DNA of 64,000 nucleotides from Chelonoidis abingdonii. Lineage: Eukaryota; Chordata; Testudines; Testudinidae. Position 1 is the first letter of the stretch; each line of letters starts with the position of its first letter. Shown here one piece after another: positions 20,946 through 32,790 of this stretch. Under the pieces are notes generated by a model. That model ran no database searches and had not been told where the DNA came from. It saw nothing but the letters and a program-made list of their open reading frames with translations. The DNA lies in NCBI RefSeq assembly GCF_003597395.2, contig NC_133771.1:133854279-133918278 (forward strand), read 5' to 3'. The translations under genes were made by a program, and so were the position numbers.

Positions 20946-23900
20946 TTTCAACTGGATTGATGGGTTGGCAGTAAGCAGTAGGGCAGAGGGAACAATCTTA
21001 TCCATATTCAAACAAGAAAAAGAGAATGAGGAACATTTCTCAATCTGGAGCAGGGAGAGAGGAAGGTGGACGAGAGGACTGGTAATCCTCCCCTTAATTG
21101 AGAGAACATGCATAAATCACAGGCAGCTTCCAAGATATTCATAGACTTTTTATTTCAAGAGCTGACTAAGCAGCCCCTGAAATAGGGCAAAAACATTAAC
21201 CCTAAAACAGAAAACAGCAAAACTGAACAATGCAATCCCCATTTGAGTGCTCCCAACCTTTGCCAAGTTTATCAAGTTTAGATGCAACTGAAAAAATTTC
21301 CATAATAAGACCTCCAAACTCAAGTGAAGCACCAAGAATTCTCCTTTTTTGAAAGGGATGAACCTTTTACCAAAAGAAAAAACAAAACCAACACTGTTTT
21401 CAGTTAGACACAGAAGAAGACAGTGACTGCTGGTTAAAGTCACTCAGCCAGGTCTGATTTCTGTCTCAGTGATCTTGATTCTGCTGTGGCTGCCCACCAT
21501 TCCTCCCAGCCTGATACTTGTGCATCCCAGGAGCCTAAGAACCCACCTAGCAGTGATATCAATATCTTCTTACCCTTAAAGGATCTACACATGCAGCTCA
21601 CGTTTACACCTGCATCTCTTTTTTCCAGAGGGGCTAGTGTTCATTGTGGACATCCCTCATTCCTTGAGAAGAGGAAAATAGGAGTGCACAGCCTGATGTT
21701 CTCACCCAGATGGAGATATCAAGAGAGAGGACGAAAAGCCAAGCACTGGACATTTCATGATAAAAGGGAATGAATGCTCTTTCCAATGGGGAGGAAAGCC
21801 AGTTCTTTCCTGGGCTCTCTATTCACTGGTCATAGGGAAAATGAGGGCTCTCAGCCTCAGTGTTGCCTGGAAATGGAAGCTTTTTCTTGCAATCAAGAGG
21901 ATCATTGCCACCAAGGCCCACACTAGAACTTCAGTTAGAGTTCTCCATCTTTATTCCTGAAGCTTTTACAAAACAAAAGGAAGCAGACTACAATGAAGAA
22001 GAGTCTGTCACTGAGCAGCAGGAGGTAAAGCATAAATACCCACACCTCCAAGTACTGAATTGTATTCTGATTTGTTCAGTGGCCTGGAAAAGATAAACAC
22101 ATTCTGCTGCAATCATGCTCAGCAGCTGGTTGCTGGCTTGGAGTTCAACAGCTGGAAGCCTGCAGTTAATAAGTTATCTAGAACATGACCATAGCCAATA
22201 GGGCTCACTATAGAAGTTTTAATGGAAAACAAGGCCAAACAGGAAGGAAAAATGAAAGCAACAAAAGGGAAGGAATAATTTAATTCACTTAGCCATTTTG
22301 CTATGTTGAAAAGAAGGCTACGGACGAGCATATACAAGTCACTCATGGTGTCCAGTAATATAAAACACAGTGTATCATTCAACTCAAGTCAGCTGATTGT
22401 TAACAGCAGAAACATTGGCCTAATTGCTGAGCCAAAGCACAGAACTGATGGAGAATGCTTCTAAAGTCAGTGGCAGTGACCCACGGGCTTGCCAACTGCT
22501 CGTTTTCAGATTCATCTTCAAGGTAACATCACTGGGACTGGCAGAATTCTGACCTTTGGCAGTACTGGGCATTGTCTTATTTACGAGGTTCGTTACCCAC
22601 CTTCCTTCCTTCTGTTCATAACAATGCGCTCTCGGGCTTACTGCCTGTGCAAAGATCCTTACTAACATCAAGCAAAACTCCAGGTTATAGAGACTCTGAC
22701 CTGTCAACTTTCACTTGTTCTTGTTGGAAATGAGGAGGCCCTGGCAACCAATGGAGATGGAGCAGTTGATTGAAATCCTGCTGTCTGCTGGCATAATGAG
22801 TTCAGAGGTAACAACTAATTTAAAGATAATTAAGAGATTCAGATGTCTCTGCACAAAGGAGAACCGTTGCATGTCTGTTGTTGGGATAGGTTAGTTTTTA
22901 AACACATCTGTGGTGCCCTTATCATATAATTATGGCTGGTGAGGATGCCATTATATTAGCAAGACCACTGGTTTTGTAACTTCTTTTCTAGACGGATGTG
23001 TCTAAGTAACAATTCCAGGTATGACACTACAGGCCAGAGGTTCAGCTACATGCATGAGTATTTTTCCAGGAACACATGGACCAACATGGGTAATAACCCT
23101 TCACTAGAGCATTTACCTTCCTGCTGTTACTGCTTTTGTTTTTTTAAAGGGTTGAGACTGAAGAGTTCTTTTCACATTGCTATTGACCCTGTAATACTAC
23201 ATAAATAAATAACTCCTTAGGAAGCTGTCTTATGGCACCACTTTAGAGACCGCAGATGCAGCCAAGACACAGTTGTGCTGGGCATAGCGCAAACACTCAC
23301 TTAGAGACTGCTCTCCCCTGAAGACCTTATAATCTAACTAGATAACAGGCAAAGCCTTTACAAAGGACACCAGAGCAATGAAGTTGCATCACATTTCCCA
23401 TGACACCTTACAACATATAGTTAAGTCACTGCCAACCACTATCTCATAAGAAATAGTAGAAGCAGAAACAGTTGTATAGGTCAAGATAACTCATAAGGAA
23501 ATACAGAAAAAAATAAATACTTTATGGGCAAAGATAGGACCTAAGTGTCACAAATTAGTCAGAGGGGAAGTCATATCTCTGGCCCAAAAGGCATGAGGGA
23601 GGGAAAAAAATTTCCAATCGACAAGTGGAATTAGGTGCCCTCTTCCCTAGAAAGCCACTGGGATTTGGGCACTTAGCTCTCCTTGGTGCCTTAAAAAGCT
23701 CCACCTGGATTTTGATACTCTTACTTGTTTTGAATAGTGTCTCATGAGGAGAAACCTTTTACTCAAACTGAGTAACATCTATCAAACTTTCCAAAGCCTC
23801 CAGAAGGGAAGAATGGGGAAGAACAGAATGTGTAACATGAGGAAAAGGGAAGGAGGGGTATCCCAGAAAGTAGAAAGAACAAGTGTAGACATTTTTGAAA

Positions 23901-24208
23901 ATTCATTGATTTGTGTGGCTTTTCCAAACTGGATAACAAATTCAAACAAAAACAGCATAGCAAAAATCCGCAGACACATGAATACCAACACCGTGCTAAT
24001 CGGTTAAACCAAACCTGTATTGAAGCAACTGCTACATTTAAACATAATCACTTAGACATTTATTAACCCCAGTCAGTTATTTCAAGGAGTAAATTAAGGA
24101 ACCATCGAGTACACTGCATTTAAAATTTACTCCCTTATGGAAAAATTCTATGGAATGCAATGCAAATTAAACTAATAGGGAGCAATAGAAATTCTACAGG
24201 CCACTTCC
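20946..24208. other. unassigned DNA
   Basis: This is the longest stretch in which I recognise nothing. Open frames stay under 100 codons. The block near 23290-23390, with GACCTTATAATCTAACTAGA, may be an old dispersed repeat. Confidence 0.4.
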
Positions 24209-24735
24209 CTCAGATCCCACTGAGAAATACACTAAGAAACTGCACCATCTACTCAGGATACTCCCTACACTAACACCAGAACAAATCAACATACCTCACG
24301 ACCCGACCAGGCTTATTCTATCTACGACCCCCAAGATCAACAACCGGAAATCCCCTGGAATGCCCATCATTGAGGCATGGCATGGCGTCACTGAAAGACT
24401 GTCTGGGAGTATGATGCACCACTCTCACTACGCACAGCCACCCTACTGCACCCTAGCACGCCCAGATATCTCTGTGCGCGCCGCCACTGAGTTCTGAGGA
24501 AACTACACATGCTTGGTCACTCCCAGACAACACCCATCCTAGCCCATCCACTCCGCCTGTGAGGCTCCTAACAACATCCCACAACAGAGGAATACAAATC
24601 ATGTAAGGAAAAGGAGTAGTCGCCTGATCGACTCGCCACAGGAACAACGGGCTGCTGAGCACTCTGTGCCACTTGTACTCCACACATGCTATTTCAATTT
24701 GATGATAATATATATCTCCGAGTCAGCGTCAGGCT

Positions 24736-24975
24736 ATGCGCACCCGCATGCACACAAAATATGCCAATTATTTTATGCTGACTGAACAACGCTTCTCAGA
24801 TTCGTCCACTGATGCCCCTCTCTACCTACGCTACATTGATGACATCTTCATCACGCCTGGACCCCATGGGAACGAGACTCTGGACAAACATTCCACACGA
24901 TTTCAAGCAGCTTCCACCACACATGGCTATCTAAGCGCAGCCTGGACCAATCTACCAGGGAGGTCCCACTTCTAG
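24736..24975 (+). pseudogene. PLE reverse transcriptase palm fragment with YIDD
   Basis: This 79-codon open piece reads MRTRMHTKYANYFML early and LYLRYIDDIFITPGPHGNET at about residues 29-48. The aspartate pair of IDDIF is the metal-binding active-site motif of the palm domain. In PLEs it is preceded by a segment like TRMAPQYANIFM, as here, and followed by a tryptophan that has been lost. The frame breaks on both sides. The piece before it (24300-24700) holds recognisable but frameshifted palm sequence. The continuation toward GIY-YIG near 25157-25340 includes EKVKQINRARP. It cannot encode a working enzyme. Confidence 0.8.
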
Positions 24976-25699
24976 ACACCATGGTGACAAAAGTGATGTC
25001 CAGACAGATTGACCAACACCGACCTAATATTGAAAACTACACTGGTTGATGCCTACCTTAATGCTCCAGCTATGCGCATCCCGGCACATCAGCACCTGGA
25101 GTGGACCTGATCCAATTGCCTCCTCAGCCAATCATCTTTGAACGGATGGATAAGGCTTGGATGCCGTGGCTCGAAACCAACTCCAAGCAGAGACCACATC
25201 CGTAACAAACTCTCCACCCAAGCAATTCTCCAACTACAATACCTGCACGAGAGAGAAAGTGAAACAGATCAACAGAGCCAGACCGTGTCCAGAAGCATCC
25301 TACCTGCAAGACAATATACCACAGAAAGAACTTCAGTAGGCTACTCACATGAGCTCCATCAATACTATCAGCCCCCAGCATAAATACGAACCTCCACGGC
25401 ACACCCGGGATTAATCACCTGGTAGAATGAGGGACACTACCTAGCGACATTTGGTATAGCCCACAATCCTATTGACACAGACTATCTCTGCCAAGTTCTG
25501 CAAACTGCTACATCCCACTAGACAATCTGCACCACAGCCGCACCATAGTCGACTGTAGCTGTCAGTGCGCAATCCATGCATAAAGAGGAGAGCCTACACG
25601 ATGCCAACCTGCCCACATGATCATACATGCCGGCGACATCATCACAGGACTAACCGATAGCCATACGCATCAAACTCATGGCGATTCATGGCACCTATC

Positions 25700-26060
25700 T
25701 ACAGCGTGGGCGATCGCAATGTAAGATATCACCGCCGCATCCATCACGCCAGCCATGCCCTCTGCTATGCACACTTACGGCCGCCCACAACTGTGACAGT
25801 CTCTAACGGAAAGGCAGTGCATTGCACCAAAGTGGACGAATGCAGATACTTCTAGGAGACCGGCAATTCAAAACCTGTAGGAAAGCAGCACTGAACCGCT
25901 GGCCTCTCTATACAGACATTAAGGAGTGCCGACCTCCCTCGGCCACGCCCAAAGAAATCAGGACCAGAGCATATCAACAGACGAAATTGGGTCACTCAAT
26001 CATCTGCATTTGACACCATCAAGCTCAGCACGGATCAACAAGCACTGTGAAGGCTTCAAC
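25700..26060 (+). pseudogene. PLE GIY-YIG endonuclease remnant
   Basis: This segment lies where PLEs place the nuclease after reverse transcriptase. CAGCCATGCCCTCTGCTATG (25750-25769) matches the part that in related copies encodes a CP-S-x-MY start of the nuclease fold, and CTGACAGT-like sequence follows. Frames are broken throughout, so I cannot point to catalytic tyrosine, arginine or glutamate residues. A later piece, TGACACCATCAAGCTCAG (26010-26027), matches the C-terminal end of the same ORF family. Identification is by order and nucleotide resemblance, not by an intact domain. Confidence 0.5.
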
Positions 26061-26214
26061 CCTACAGAGTCCAGTTGTCTCCCGCTAGTTTTCACTCCGA
26101 CTCAAGCCACTGCTAGAACAGGGCCTCATCCTCCCTGATTGAACTAACCTCGTTATCTCTAGCTTGCTTGCTAGCATATATATACCTGCCCCTGGAAATT
26201 TCCACTACATTCAT

Positions 26215-26260
26215 CTGACGAAGTGGGTATTCACCCACGAAAGCTCATGATCCAAAACGT
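26215..26260 (+). ncRNA. hammerhead-ribozyme-like motif of the PLE
   Basis: CTGACGA (26215-26221) and GAAA (26239-26242) are the two conserved core strings. Between them GTGGGT (26223-26228) pairs perfectly with ACCCAC (26233-26238) around an ATTC tetraloop, forming stem II. Hammerhead motifs are an established feature of PLEs, where they may process the transcript. After GAAA the short stem III is weakened in this copy (GCTCATGATCC), and I cannot see a convincing stem I, so self-cleavage of this copy is doubtful. Confidence 0.7.
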
Positions 26261-26306
26261 CTGTTAGTCTATAAGGTGCCACAGGATTCTCTGCTGCTTT
26301 TACAGA

Positions 26307-28089
26307 AATTACATTAACCAGGAAAGAATTCGATCCCTGCTACACATTTCTATAAACCAATTTAAAAATTATATAGAAAGATTATAGGAGTTTTTCTATA
26401 TGGGCTGTGTGCAAAAGTGCTTAGAGCAAATATTCCAGAATCTTCCCCCACTAGTAAAAAAACAATGATGTTCTCTACATCCATTAGTTTCTATTTAATG
26501 AATTGATATTAGAGAAAGGAGAACTCTCCCCTCCATTTGGGCTCATTGGTATTTGAAAGGAGAGCCCCTGCAATTCCCACCCCTCAATGCTGTGTGATAT
26601 TGGACGGGAGACCTCTCTTGTCCTGAATGAGTGCCTGGAAAATCTGCTTCTCTTATGTTTTTTACATGTGATTTGCTGGAGCTTACTCTTGCTCCATTGC
26701 TAGGAAGGCCAGGACATCTCCTTTGGCAGATTTTAAAACTTTTACAAACTGGAAAGCATTTTGTTGGCTTGGATTTTGCTTGTCTAGAATCTATGAAAGA
26801 TGCTGCTGTTATTGTTGGGATGTTAGTTGTGTTGTGTTGTTTAGAACTATTCACAGTTTTTGGTGGGTTTTTTAAGATTTACAATTTACCTCCATTAATT
26901 CATGTTTTTCCTTAATTTTGCCTTCAGTTCTCCTTTCATTCTGGTATTTGTATGAACCTTGGGTCTTGCGCTGTTCCAGCGAGGTTTCCAGTGTGTTGTT
27001 TTCGTTTGCATAGGAAGGCTGGTTTGTAACTATTTAAATACTTGTGAGGTGAAAGGGGGCAAGGGTTTAATGTCAAGACAGGGAATGATTTTCTAGCAGA
27101 GCCCAGCTAAACTGAAATTTGAGGAAGCCACTTACCTGAATGCTTCAGAAATTCTCCTCTTAAATTAAACAAATCTCAAAATGTTGCATTGAAATTTTTC
27201 TGTGGTAAGAATTTGTTCACATTAAATATTAGTCCAGGGATACATCATTTTATTCTTTGTAAAAAGGTGAATTGACCTGCCTGAATAGTCATCAGTTGAA
27301 ATGTTGGCTTGTAATCCTGGGCTTTGGGGGTTGTATGAGACATTTTCAAGTCTCCTTCCAATTCACATAAAAATCATTTGTGAGAGATCTGAAAATGGAT
27401 ATAAAGTAGTGATTTCAAAGGCTTTTGCCATTCAGTGCTCTTGAATTTGGCAACAAGTCATCCACTTACTTACTTGGCTCCTTAAACATAAAATCCAGGA
27501 TGGAAGGATTTTAAATGAAGATGGTGGAAATAAGAGACTGAATCAGACAAGACTGGACTTCTGTGCTGTAGAGGAAATATATCCTGAATAGTGTGAATAT
27601 GATTTTTAATAGGCTTGAATTTCCATTTTAAGTTGTTGTTTTATAAAGGATTTTTACCCTTGGAACTTTTATGACAGAAATATAACCAACCATGGCTTTG
27701 GGCAGGACTATATTGAAATGACAGCGGGTCACTCTCCTACTTAAATAAGGGGTAACAATTTGAGTTGGGCAAGCCAGTCTGGGACTATGTCTCCCTGATA
27801 TTTTTGTCCATTTTTATAACCAAACCCACAGCAACCTTGCTTGAAAGTCAGAAAATACTTGGTTAACATTCACTTTCATATTTCTATGTTTGCATGTTTC
27901 CATGTATTTATCCACCTAGGTTGCTATTTTAAAAAGTCAACACTTACTCTTCTGTGATATCTGTGAGTATCATAAATACCACAATTAGTTCCTCTTCTAG
28001 GCATAGAAAAAATGACTGAAAGTTGGAAAAATTCAAGCTGGAAATAGTACTCAAATCTTCTGTGGTATCAGTAATTAGCAATTGAAGTA
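26307..28089. other. unassigned DNA
   Basis: Open frames near 26543-26915 have no recognisable domain. TTGGACGGGAGACCTC near 26600 recalls part of 5S rRNA but is too short to call. Confidence 0.4.
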
Positions 28090-28295
28090 GATAACCAAGG
28101 GATGTGGTGGATCCTCCATTTGGAACCCTTAAGTCAAGACTGGATCTGTTTCTAGGAGATACAGTATAGCTCAACCACAAGTTGCTGGAAACAATGAAGG
28201 AATTACTAGGTGAAATACAGTGGACTCTAATATACATGACGTCCAACCAGATGATCAGTAGTCCTTTCTGTCCTTAAACTCTGTGAAATATGGGA
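28090..28295 (+). repeat. CR1 LINE 3'-end fragment
   Basis: The blocks GTCAAGACTGGATCTGTTTC, AGCTCAACCACAAGTTGCTG, GGAATTACTAGGTGAAATAC and GTCCTTAAACTCTGTGAA follow the order of a CR1 3' region. The segment ends just short of the terminal octamers. Confidence 0.75.
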
Positions 28296-28948
28296 ACTCA
28301 GGGCCTGATCTTCCTTACATTAAATCAAGTGGAATTTTTTCATTTATTTTAATAGGTATAAAGTCAAGCCCTCTAGATTTTGACATAACAATTATCATCA
28401 TGTCTAGGCATTTGTAATGAACCCATCAGTAAGATTCACCACTCCATTACTCTGATTTGATTTGAACGGATTATATAAGCACAAAACTGAAATAATGCAA
28501 TGGTGTGAGGACCATACAATGAAAGGGTCAGAAACAAAATTCTGGCTAAAAGAACCACGTTCTCTCAACTCCACTTTACAACACCTGTGCCTTTTCTTAA
28601 AAATTAGGATGGGGAGACATGATGATTATCCAGCTCCAGGGAGGTGCTGTTGGACCACTCGACCAGCAGGGTGGTGGGGAGGTCTGTGCAAAGAGCCCCT
28701 CTGCATTTTCTGGTTATGACTTATTGTGCAAGTGCCAAAATACTACAAATTGTTGGAAATACCATAAGAACAGACAATCTGGAACCATAAATACTGGAAA
28801 GCTCCTAAGAAGACCTGTTCTCCTAAGTCCATAAAGACCTAGGTAAATTAACACTACCCTTGTTGTGCTCCTAAATAATAGTATTTCCCCTTGGCTCAGT
28901 CAGCTATATAGTTGATTCCATTACCTCACCCAATTCATGTCACGTAGG
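28296..28948. other. unassigned DNA
   Basis: I see no recognisable gene or repeat here. Confidence 0.4.
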
Positions 28949-29060
28949 CCAGCATTTCTCAAACTGGTGTCCGGGAGGGTACTCCAGGGGGTCTGTAAGC
29001 CCCACTGATCAACTCCTCTCCCTCCCTCCCAGCACCTCCTGCATGCTGGGATGAGGCTGG
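28949..29060 (+). repeat. hAT-like element, left end only
   Basis: GGCCAGCATTTCTCAAACTG opens a segment like the start of hAT elements of the TTTCTCAAACTG type, followed by GGGGGTCTGTAAGCC. The right end and TSD are missing, and a CR1 piece follows. Confidence 0.45.
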
Positions 29061-29084
29061 AAGGTGATTTGAGTGAAAATGAAC

Positions 29085-29215
29085 ATGAAATAATAGTTAA
29101 GTCCAAAGCTGACACTGAAGAGTTACAAAAGGATCTCACAAAACAGGGTGACTGGGCAACGAAATGGCAGATGAAATTCAGTGTTGATCAGCGCAAAGTA
29201 AAATTAAACTTCTTC
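29085..29215 (+). pseudogene. CR1 reverse transcriptase fragment
   Basis: The plus strand encodes a stretch like ADTEELQKDLTKQGDWATKW followed by QMKFSVDQ. In CR1 elements this lies just after the YADD-type active site (…DLTKLGDWATKWQMKFNVDKCKV…). Only about 40 residues remain, with no start and no catalytic motif. The piece sits directly after a hAT-like left end, which suggests nested insertion or deletion. Confidence 0.75.
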
Positions 29216-30238
29216 TCCTGCATACTTTGAGAATTCTGTTCCATAAAGGGTCCAGAAGAGATCAGCATATGCCTTGAATCATGACAGGAAAACAACAACA
29301 GAAATTCCCATTAAGGCAAACATGCATTTGCAACCAATCAGCAACATGGGAGGAATTCACACAGACAGCTCAGAATGGAAAGAAACTGCAAAGACAAAGG
29401 AATCATTTAATTCGTGCATGACTCAGAACCCCACTAAGTGATACCAACTGCATCCCTGTAATGGAGCTGCCAGTGGCACAAAGGAAATAAAAAATGTATA
29501 TACTGAGGGTGTTGAATCACAAAGATACTGTCAACAGCATAGCTGAAATCCACTTCAAAGAAAGAGTGAAAGAAACCAACTAGAACAAACTAATGATCAT
29601 GCCAAAAAGTTACAAATAAGGGGAAGAAAAAATCCCCAGTACAGTAAACTGCTATAAACCATAACATGTTCAGCAAAGTACAATAAAACACAGTGCCAAG
29701 AACTGAGACCACCACAATAAAAGAAGTCATGCTGTATCAAAGGCAACCCTGAAGCCATTTACCCATCCTGGCTTAATTTGCCTCTGGAATGGTCCCACTC
29801 AGCCATGGAAGTTGCCAGCTTCTCTTGACCACAAAACCAGTCACCCCAAAACACATGCACTTCTTTAAAGCTAAAGTAGGTGTTACATAGAATGGTGAAA
29901 ATAATTGATGTTTTTGGTTCGGCCATCAAACTGAAAAATCAGGTGAAATACTTGGATCCAGAACTGTTTGGAACTTGTTAGCACATCGGAAATGTTCATT
30001 TCAGGTCACCGTGTATGCATCTGTAACACACTCGCTCAGTGGATTCAAATCTCCTCACTGCCTGGTTCAGAGGAGGGATTTGAAGCTACTTCTACCTTCC
30101 GGGGCTGGCCTTAATCACCAGGTATACAGTCATTCTCACTCTCTCTCTCCATGAAACAATGAATAGTTAAATATTTCTACAAACTGGAACAGCATGAGAG
30201 CAACCCAGCTCAGAACAGCCACCAGACTATAGGCTATT
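29216..30238. other. unassigned DNA
   Basis: I see no recognisable gene. A CTCTCTCTCTC tract lies near 30140. Confidence 0.4.
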
Positions 30239-30352
30239 AGGGCACTCAGCTAGGAAGAGGGAAAGCTGAATTCAAGTCCCTGTTTCAGCATGGACATTCA
30301 AATCTGCATCTCCCACATCCCAAGCAAGTGCCTTAACCAATGGGCTAAAGAG
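30239..30352. repeat. tRNA-like inverted repeat
   Basis: The left arm (30239-30275, AGGGCACTCAGCTAGG…GAATTCAA) and right arm (30297-30334, TTCAAATCTGC…AAGTGCCTT) are imperfect reverse complements (about 26 of 37). Each arm has a tRNA-like layout with a TTCAA box. It may be a SINE-like unit made of two opposed tRNA heads. Confidence 0.5.
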
Positions 30353-31007
30353 ACAGCAATGGGGTGGGGTGGAGTGTGTGTGTGTGTGTGTCTCTCCCTC
30401 TCCACTTTGTCATCAAAATCTGTACATTTTCAGAACCAAAACTGAACATTTTCCCTGATTCTTCGGTTTTCTGGCCACACTGAAAAAACAATTGTTCACT
30501 CAGCTCTAGTTACAGCCCTGGTAAAAGTACACCCTACTGGACACCCATCAGCCTACTGTGTTGGGACCCAACCCAGTAGATCTGTGCACTTTTATAATGA
30601 TCACCACACATTCCTCCCAACCACCCTTCTCTGTTCCAGCAGGATGATTCTGGTAGTCACCTCAAAGCCATCACCTATCACAACTCTAGCAGGTAAAGGC
30701 AGAATTTAGCTAATGGAACAGATGGCTGTAGATACCATACTGTGTGTGATCAACGACAAAGCTTCTTTATTTTAGCACCTAAGAAGTGGCAGGTAGTCTA
30801 CCTTGTTGTTATCTTAAATAAAGCACTCGTGTTCTTCTCTCTTTGGCTAATTGTATGATTTTGTTTTTTTTTTAAATATTTTGCAAATGCCAGCCCTCCA
30901 CAGGGTTTGGAAACCTACAGAGTTTACAACCTGCTTTGTTACTATAGGTTGCCAGTGACCTAAATCATTGCAAAGATTATTATAAATCCCTGACCCGGCC
31001 TGTCTGT
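30353..31007. repeat. TG microsatellite and unassigned DNA
   Basis: An alternating TG tract lies at about 30374-30391, followed by a CT-rich tract. The block near 30420-30510 may belong to the AT-rich family noted at 20735. Confidence 0.5.
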
Positions 31008-31015
31008 TATTAGAG

Positions 31016-31219
31016 CAGGGGTTTTCAAACTGGGGGTCGGGACCCCTCAGGGGGTGGGGGGTGTGAGCTATCATACTCCATCTCAACCCTGCTTTGCAGC
31101 CAATATTTATAATGGTGTTAAATATATTTAAAAGTGTGTTTAATTTATAAGGGGGGGGGTCAAACTCAGAGGCTTGCTATGTGAAAGGGGTCACCAGTAC
31201 AAAAGTTTGAGAGCCACTA
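31016..31219 (+). mobile_element. hAT-type non-autonomous element with perfect 8-bp TSD
   Basis: The ends are CAGGGGTTTTCAAACTG and AAAGTTTGAGAGCCACTA, which are inverted repeats. TATTAGAG flanks both sides (31008-31015 and 31220-31227). The interior blocks GGGGGTCGGGACCCCTCAGG and AGGCTTGCTATGTGAAAGG match a hAT family I recognise in turtles. It is 204 bp long and non-coding. Confidence 0.88.
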
Positions 31220-31263
31220 TATTAGAGCCTGCCAATAGAAGTCTACACTTAATACATGACTAT

Positions 31264-31547
31264 GGGCTTGTCTATACTTATGGCTAAATCAGCACTGCTG
31301 CGATCGATGCAGCGGTGTCGATGTAGCGGGTCTGGAGAAGATCCACTAAATTGCTGGGAGAGCGTGTTCCCATCTACATCTGTACTCCAGCTCCCCAAGA
31401 AACATAAGGTAAGTTGGCAGGAGAGTCTCCCACTGACACAGCGTGGTGTAGACACTACTGTAAGTTGACCTAAATTATGTCAACATCAGTTACATAACTC
31501 AAGTAGTGTAACTTAGGTCGACTTACAGTTTTAGTGTAGACCAGCCC
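31264..31547. mobile_element. MITE-like element, GTCTACACT family
   Basis: The terminal inverted repeats are GGGCTTGTCTATACTTA (from 31264) and TAGTGTAGACCAGCCC (to 31547). An inner pair, CTGTAAGTTGACCTAAATT and TAACTTAGGTCGACTTACAG, lies near the right end. No clear TSD was seen. No protein is encoded. Confidence 0.75.
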
Positions 31548-32099
31548 TGTGTCTTAGCACTTGAATATTTTACACTGAAATGGAGATCTCCAGACTTTGC
31601 CTGGAATTCTGGGCAAATTAATCCACAGTCTCATCCATAGGCTTGATTTTAATGTCAGAGCCAAAACCTGGTCTTGGGGTCCTGCTGATCATCTGCTAGC
31701 TCTAAATGAAAAGCAGGCCCCAGCACACATGGTACAGTATTGTTGGGGGTTCAGCAATAGTGCTCTTCACAACGGGGAGCAAAGCCGCCTGAGCAGTTCT
31801 TGTCAGACAATCAAATGTTTATAATTATTCAGTATGATAAACAGCTGCAGCCAGCTCCAAATAACTGCAGAAATCTTACACAACTTTCTGCGTTTCCAGC
31901 TTTAGATGAATGGAAAAACGAAGGAACAAAATATGCTTTTTGTCAACTACTGACATGTTGCCTAAATCTGGCTCATGGTGTACAATATCCACTCTTGCAG
32001 AGGGTTGGATTTTTAAGTCCTTTCATGTTTTGCTCCCAGTGGCATGCTTCTTTCGTAGTTCATAAGCCTGCCTCCTGGGTAATGATGATAAAGGAAGGT
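31548..32099. other. unassigned DNA
   Basis: The 136-codon frame at 31800-32210 ends inside a SINE and has no recognisable domain. Confidence 0.4.
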
Positions 32100-32292
32100 A
32101 GTTTGTGTAGTGGTTGGAGCAAGAATCAGGAATTTTGGAGTCTAGTCCAGACTTCCACTGATTTGCTTTATGACTTTAACTTCTCAGGACCTCAGATTAC
32201 CTATCTGTAAAACGGCTATGTTAATACCTCTCTCTTAAGGGCAGTACAAAGCTTAATTGAGGTTTGTAAATCACTTTGACATCAAAGAATGG
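32100..32292 (+). repeat. MIR-like SINE
   Basis: A tRNA-like head (TGTAGTGGTTGGAGCAAG) is followed by the MIR core (CTTCCACTGATTTGCTTTAT, GACTTTAACTTCTCAGGACC, TCAGATTACCTATCTGTAAA) and a tail with GGTTTGTAAATCACTTTGAC. The MIR/CORE-SINE layout is ancient and shared among amniotes. Confidence 0.82.
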
Positions 32293-32790
32293 ACCAGAAC
32301 ACATTGTAGAGGGCAAAGTAATAGTATTCTAGTTAGAGATGCTCCAACAGTGAGAACTTATTCAGGAACATTTTTGTCAATTTTGATTTTTTCTTATTTA
32401 GCTATCTTCACATTCCTTCATGTTCACTTAGTGTAGTCTTGCAAACAGGTTTTTGCTCACAGAGATATAAGTGTACTGTTGTTCTGCATGCAGATACCAT
32501 ATCCAAACAAAGAGGTTGATCATGATTACAGGCATTCGCTATTTGTACCGGAAGCTGCCTACTTCTTGTACTGAGTTTTTCATCCAATCATAGGGTCGAA
32601 ACAATATCATGTGATTCATGTTATCAGTCAAACACCTCAAATAGCAAATACTCAAAGATATGATCACAACAAACAGTTTGCAAACAAACTGTAGCACAAA
32701 ATATGCTTGCATAAAATGTTTGTTGAGAATTATACATAATTAATACATCAAAGAAGAGCCAAATCTGTGTGGCTACCGTTTACACTCATT
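32293..32790. other. unassigned DNA
   Basis: I see no recognisable gene or repeat here. Confidence 0.4.

Larger units (their letters stand above)
24209..26300 (+). mobile_element. Penelope-like retroelement (family A), 5'-truncated and decayed
   Basis: The parts run in PLE order. First come remnants of the reverse transcriptase start (CAGGCTTATTCTATCTAC at 24309, where PLEs encode FYLLPKIHK). The catalytic region follows with an intact YIDD-type motif at about 24829-24850. Traces of the GIY-YIG nuclease lie around 25740-25830. An untranslated tail holds a hammerhead-like motif (26215-26242) and ends near GGTGCCACAGG (26276-26286) plus CTGCTGCTTTTACAG (26292-26306). PLEs insert by target-primed reverse transcription and differ from LINEs in coupling this reverse transcriptase to a GIY-YIG nuclease. 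The coding part is full of indels, yet the last 220 bases look nearly intact. The right boundary is good to about 10 bases. Confidence 0.85.

Noticed and set aside
26590..26625. 5S rRNA-like TTGGACGGGAGACC
   Set aside because: Only about 14 bases match, and no box A or box C region lies upstream.
30374..30391. Z-DNA or regulatory meaning of the TG tract
   Set aside because: Ordinary short microsatellite with no supporting context.
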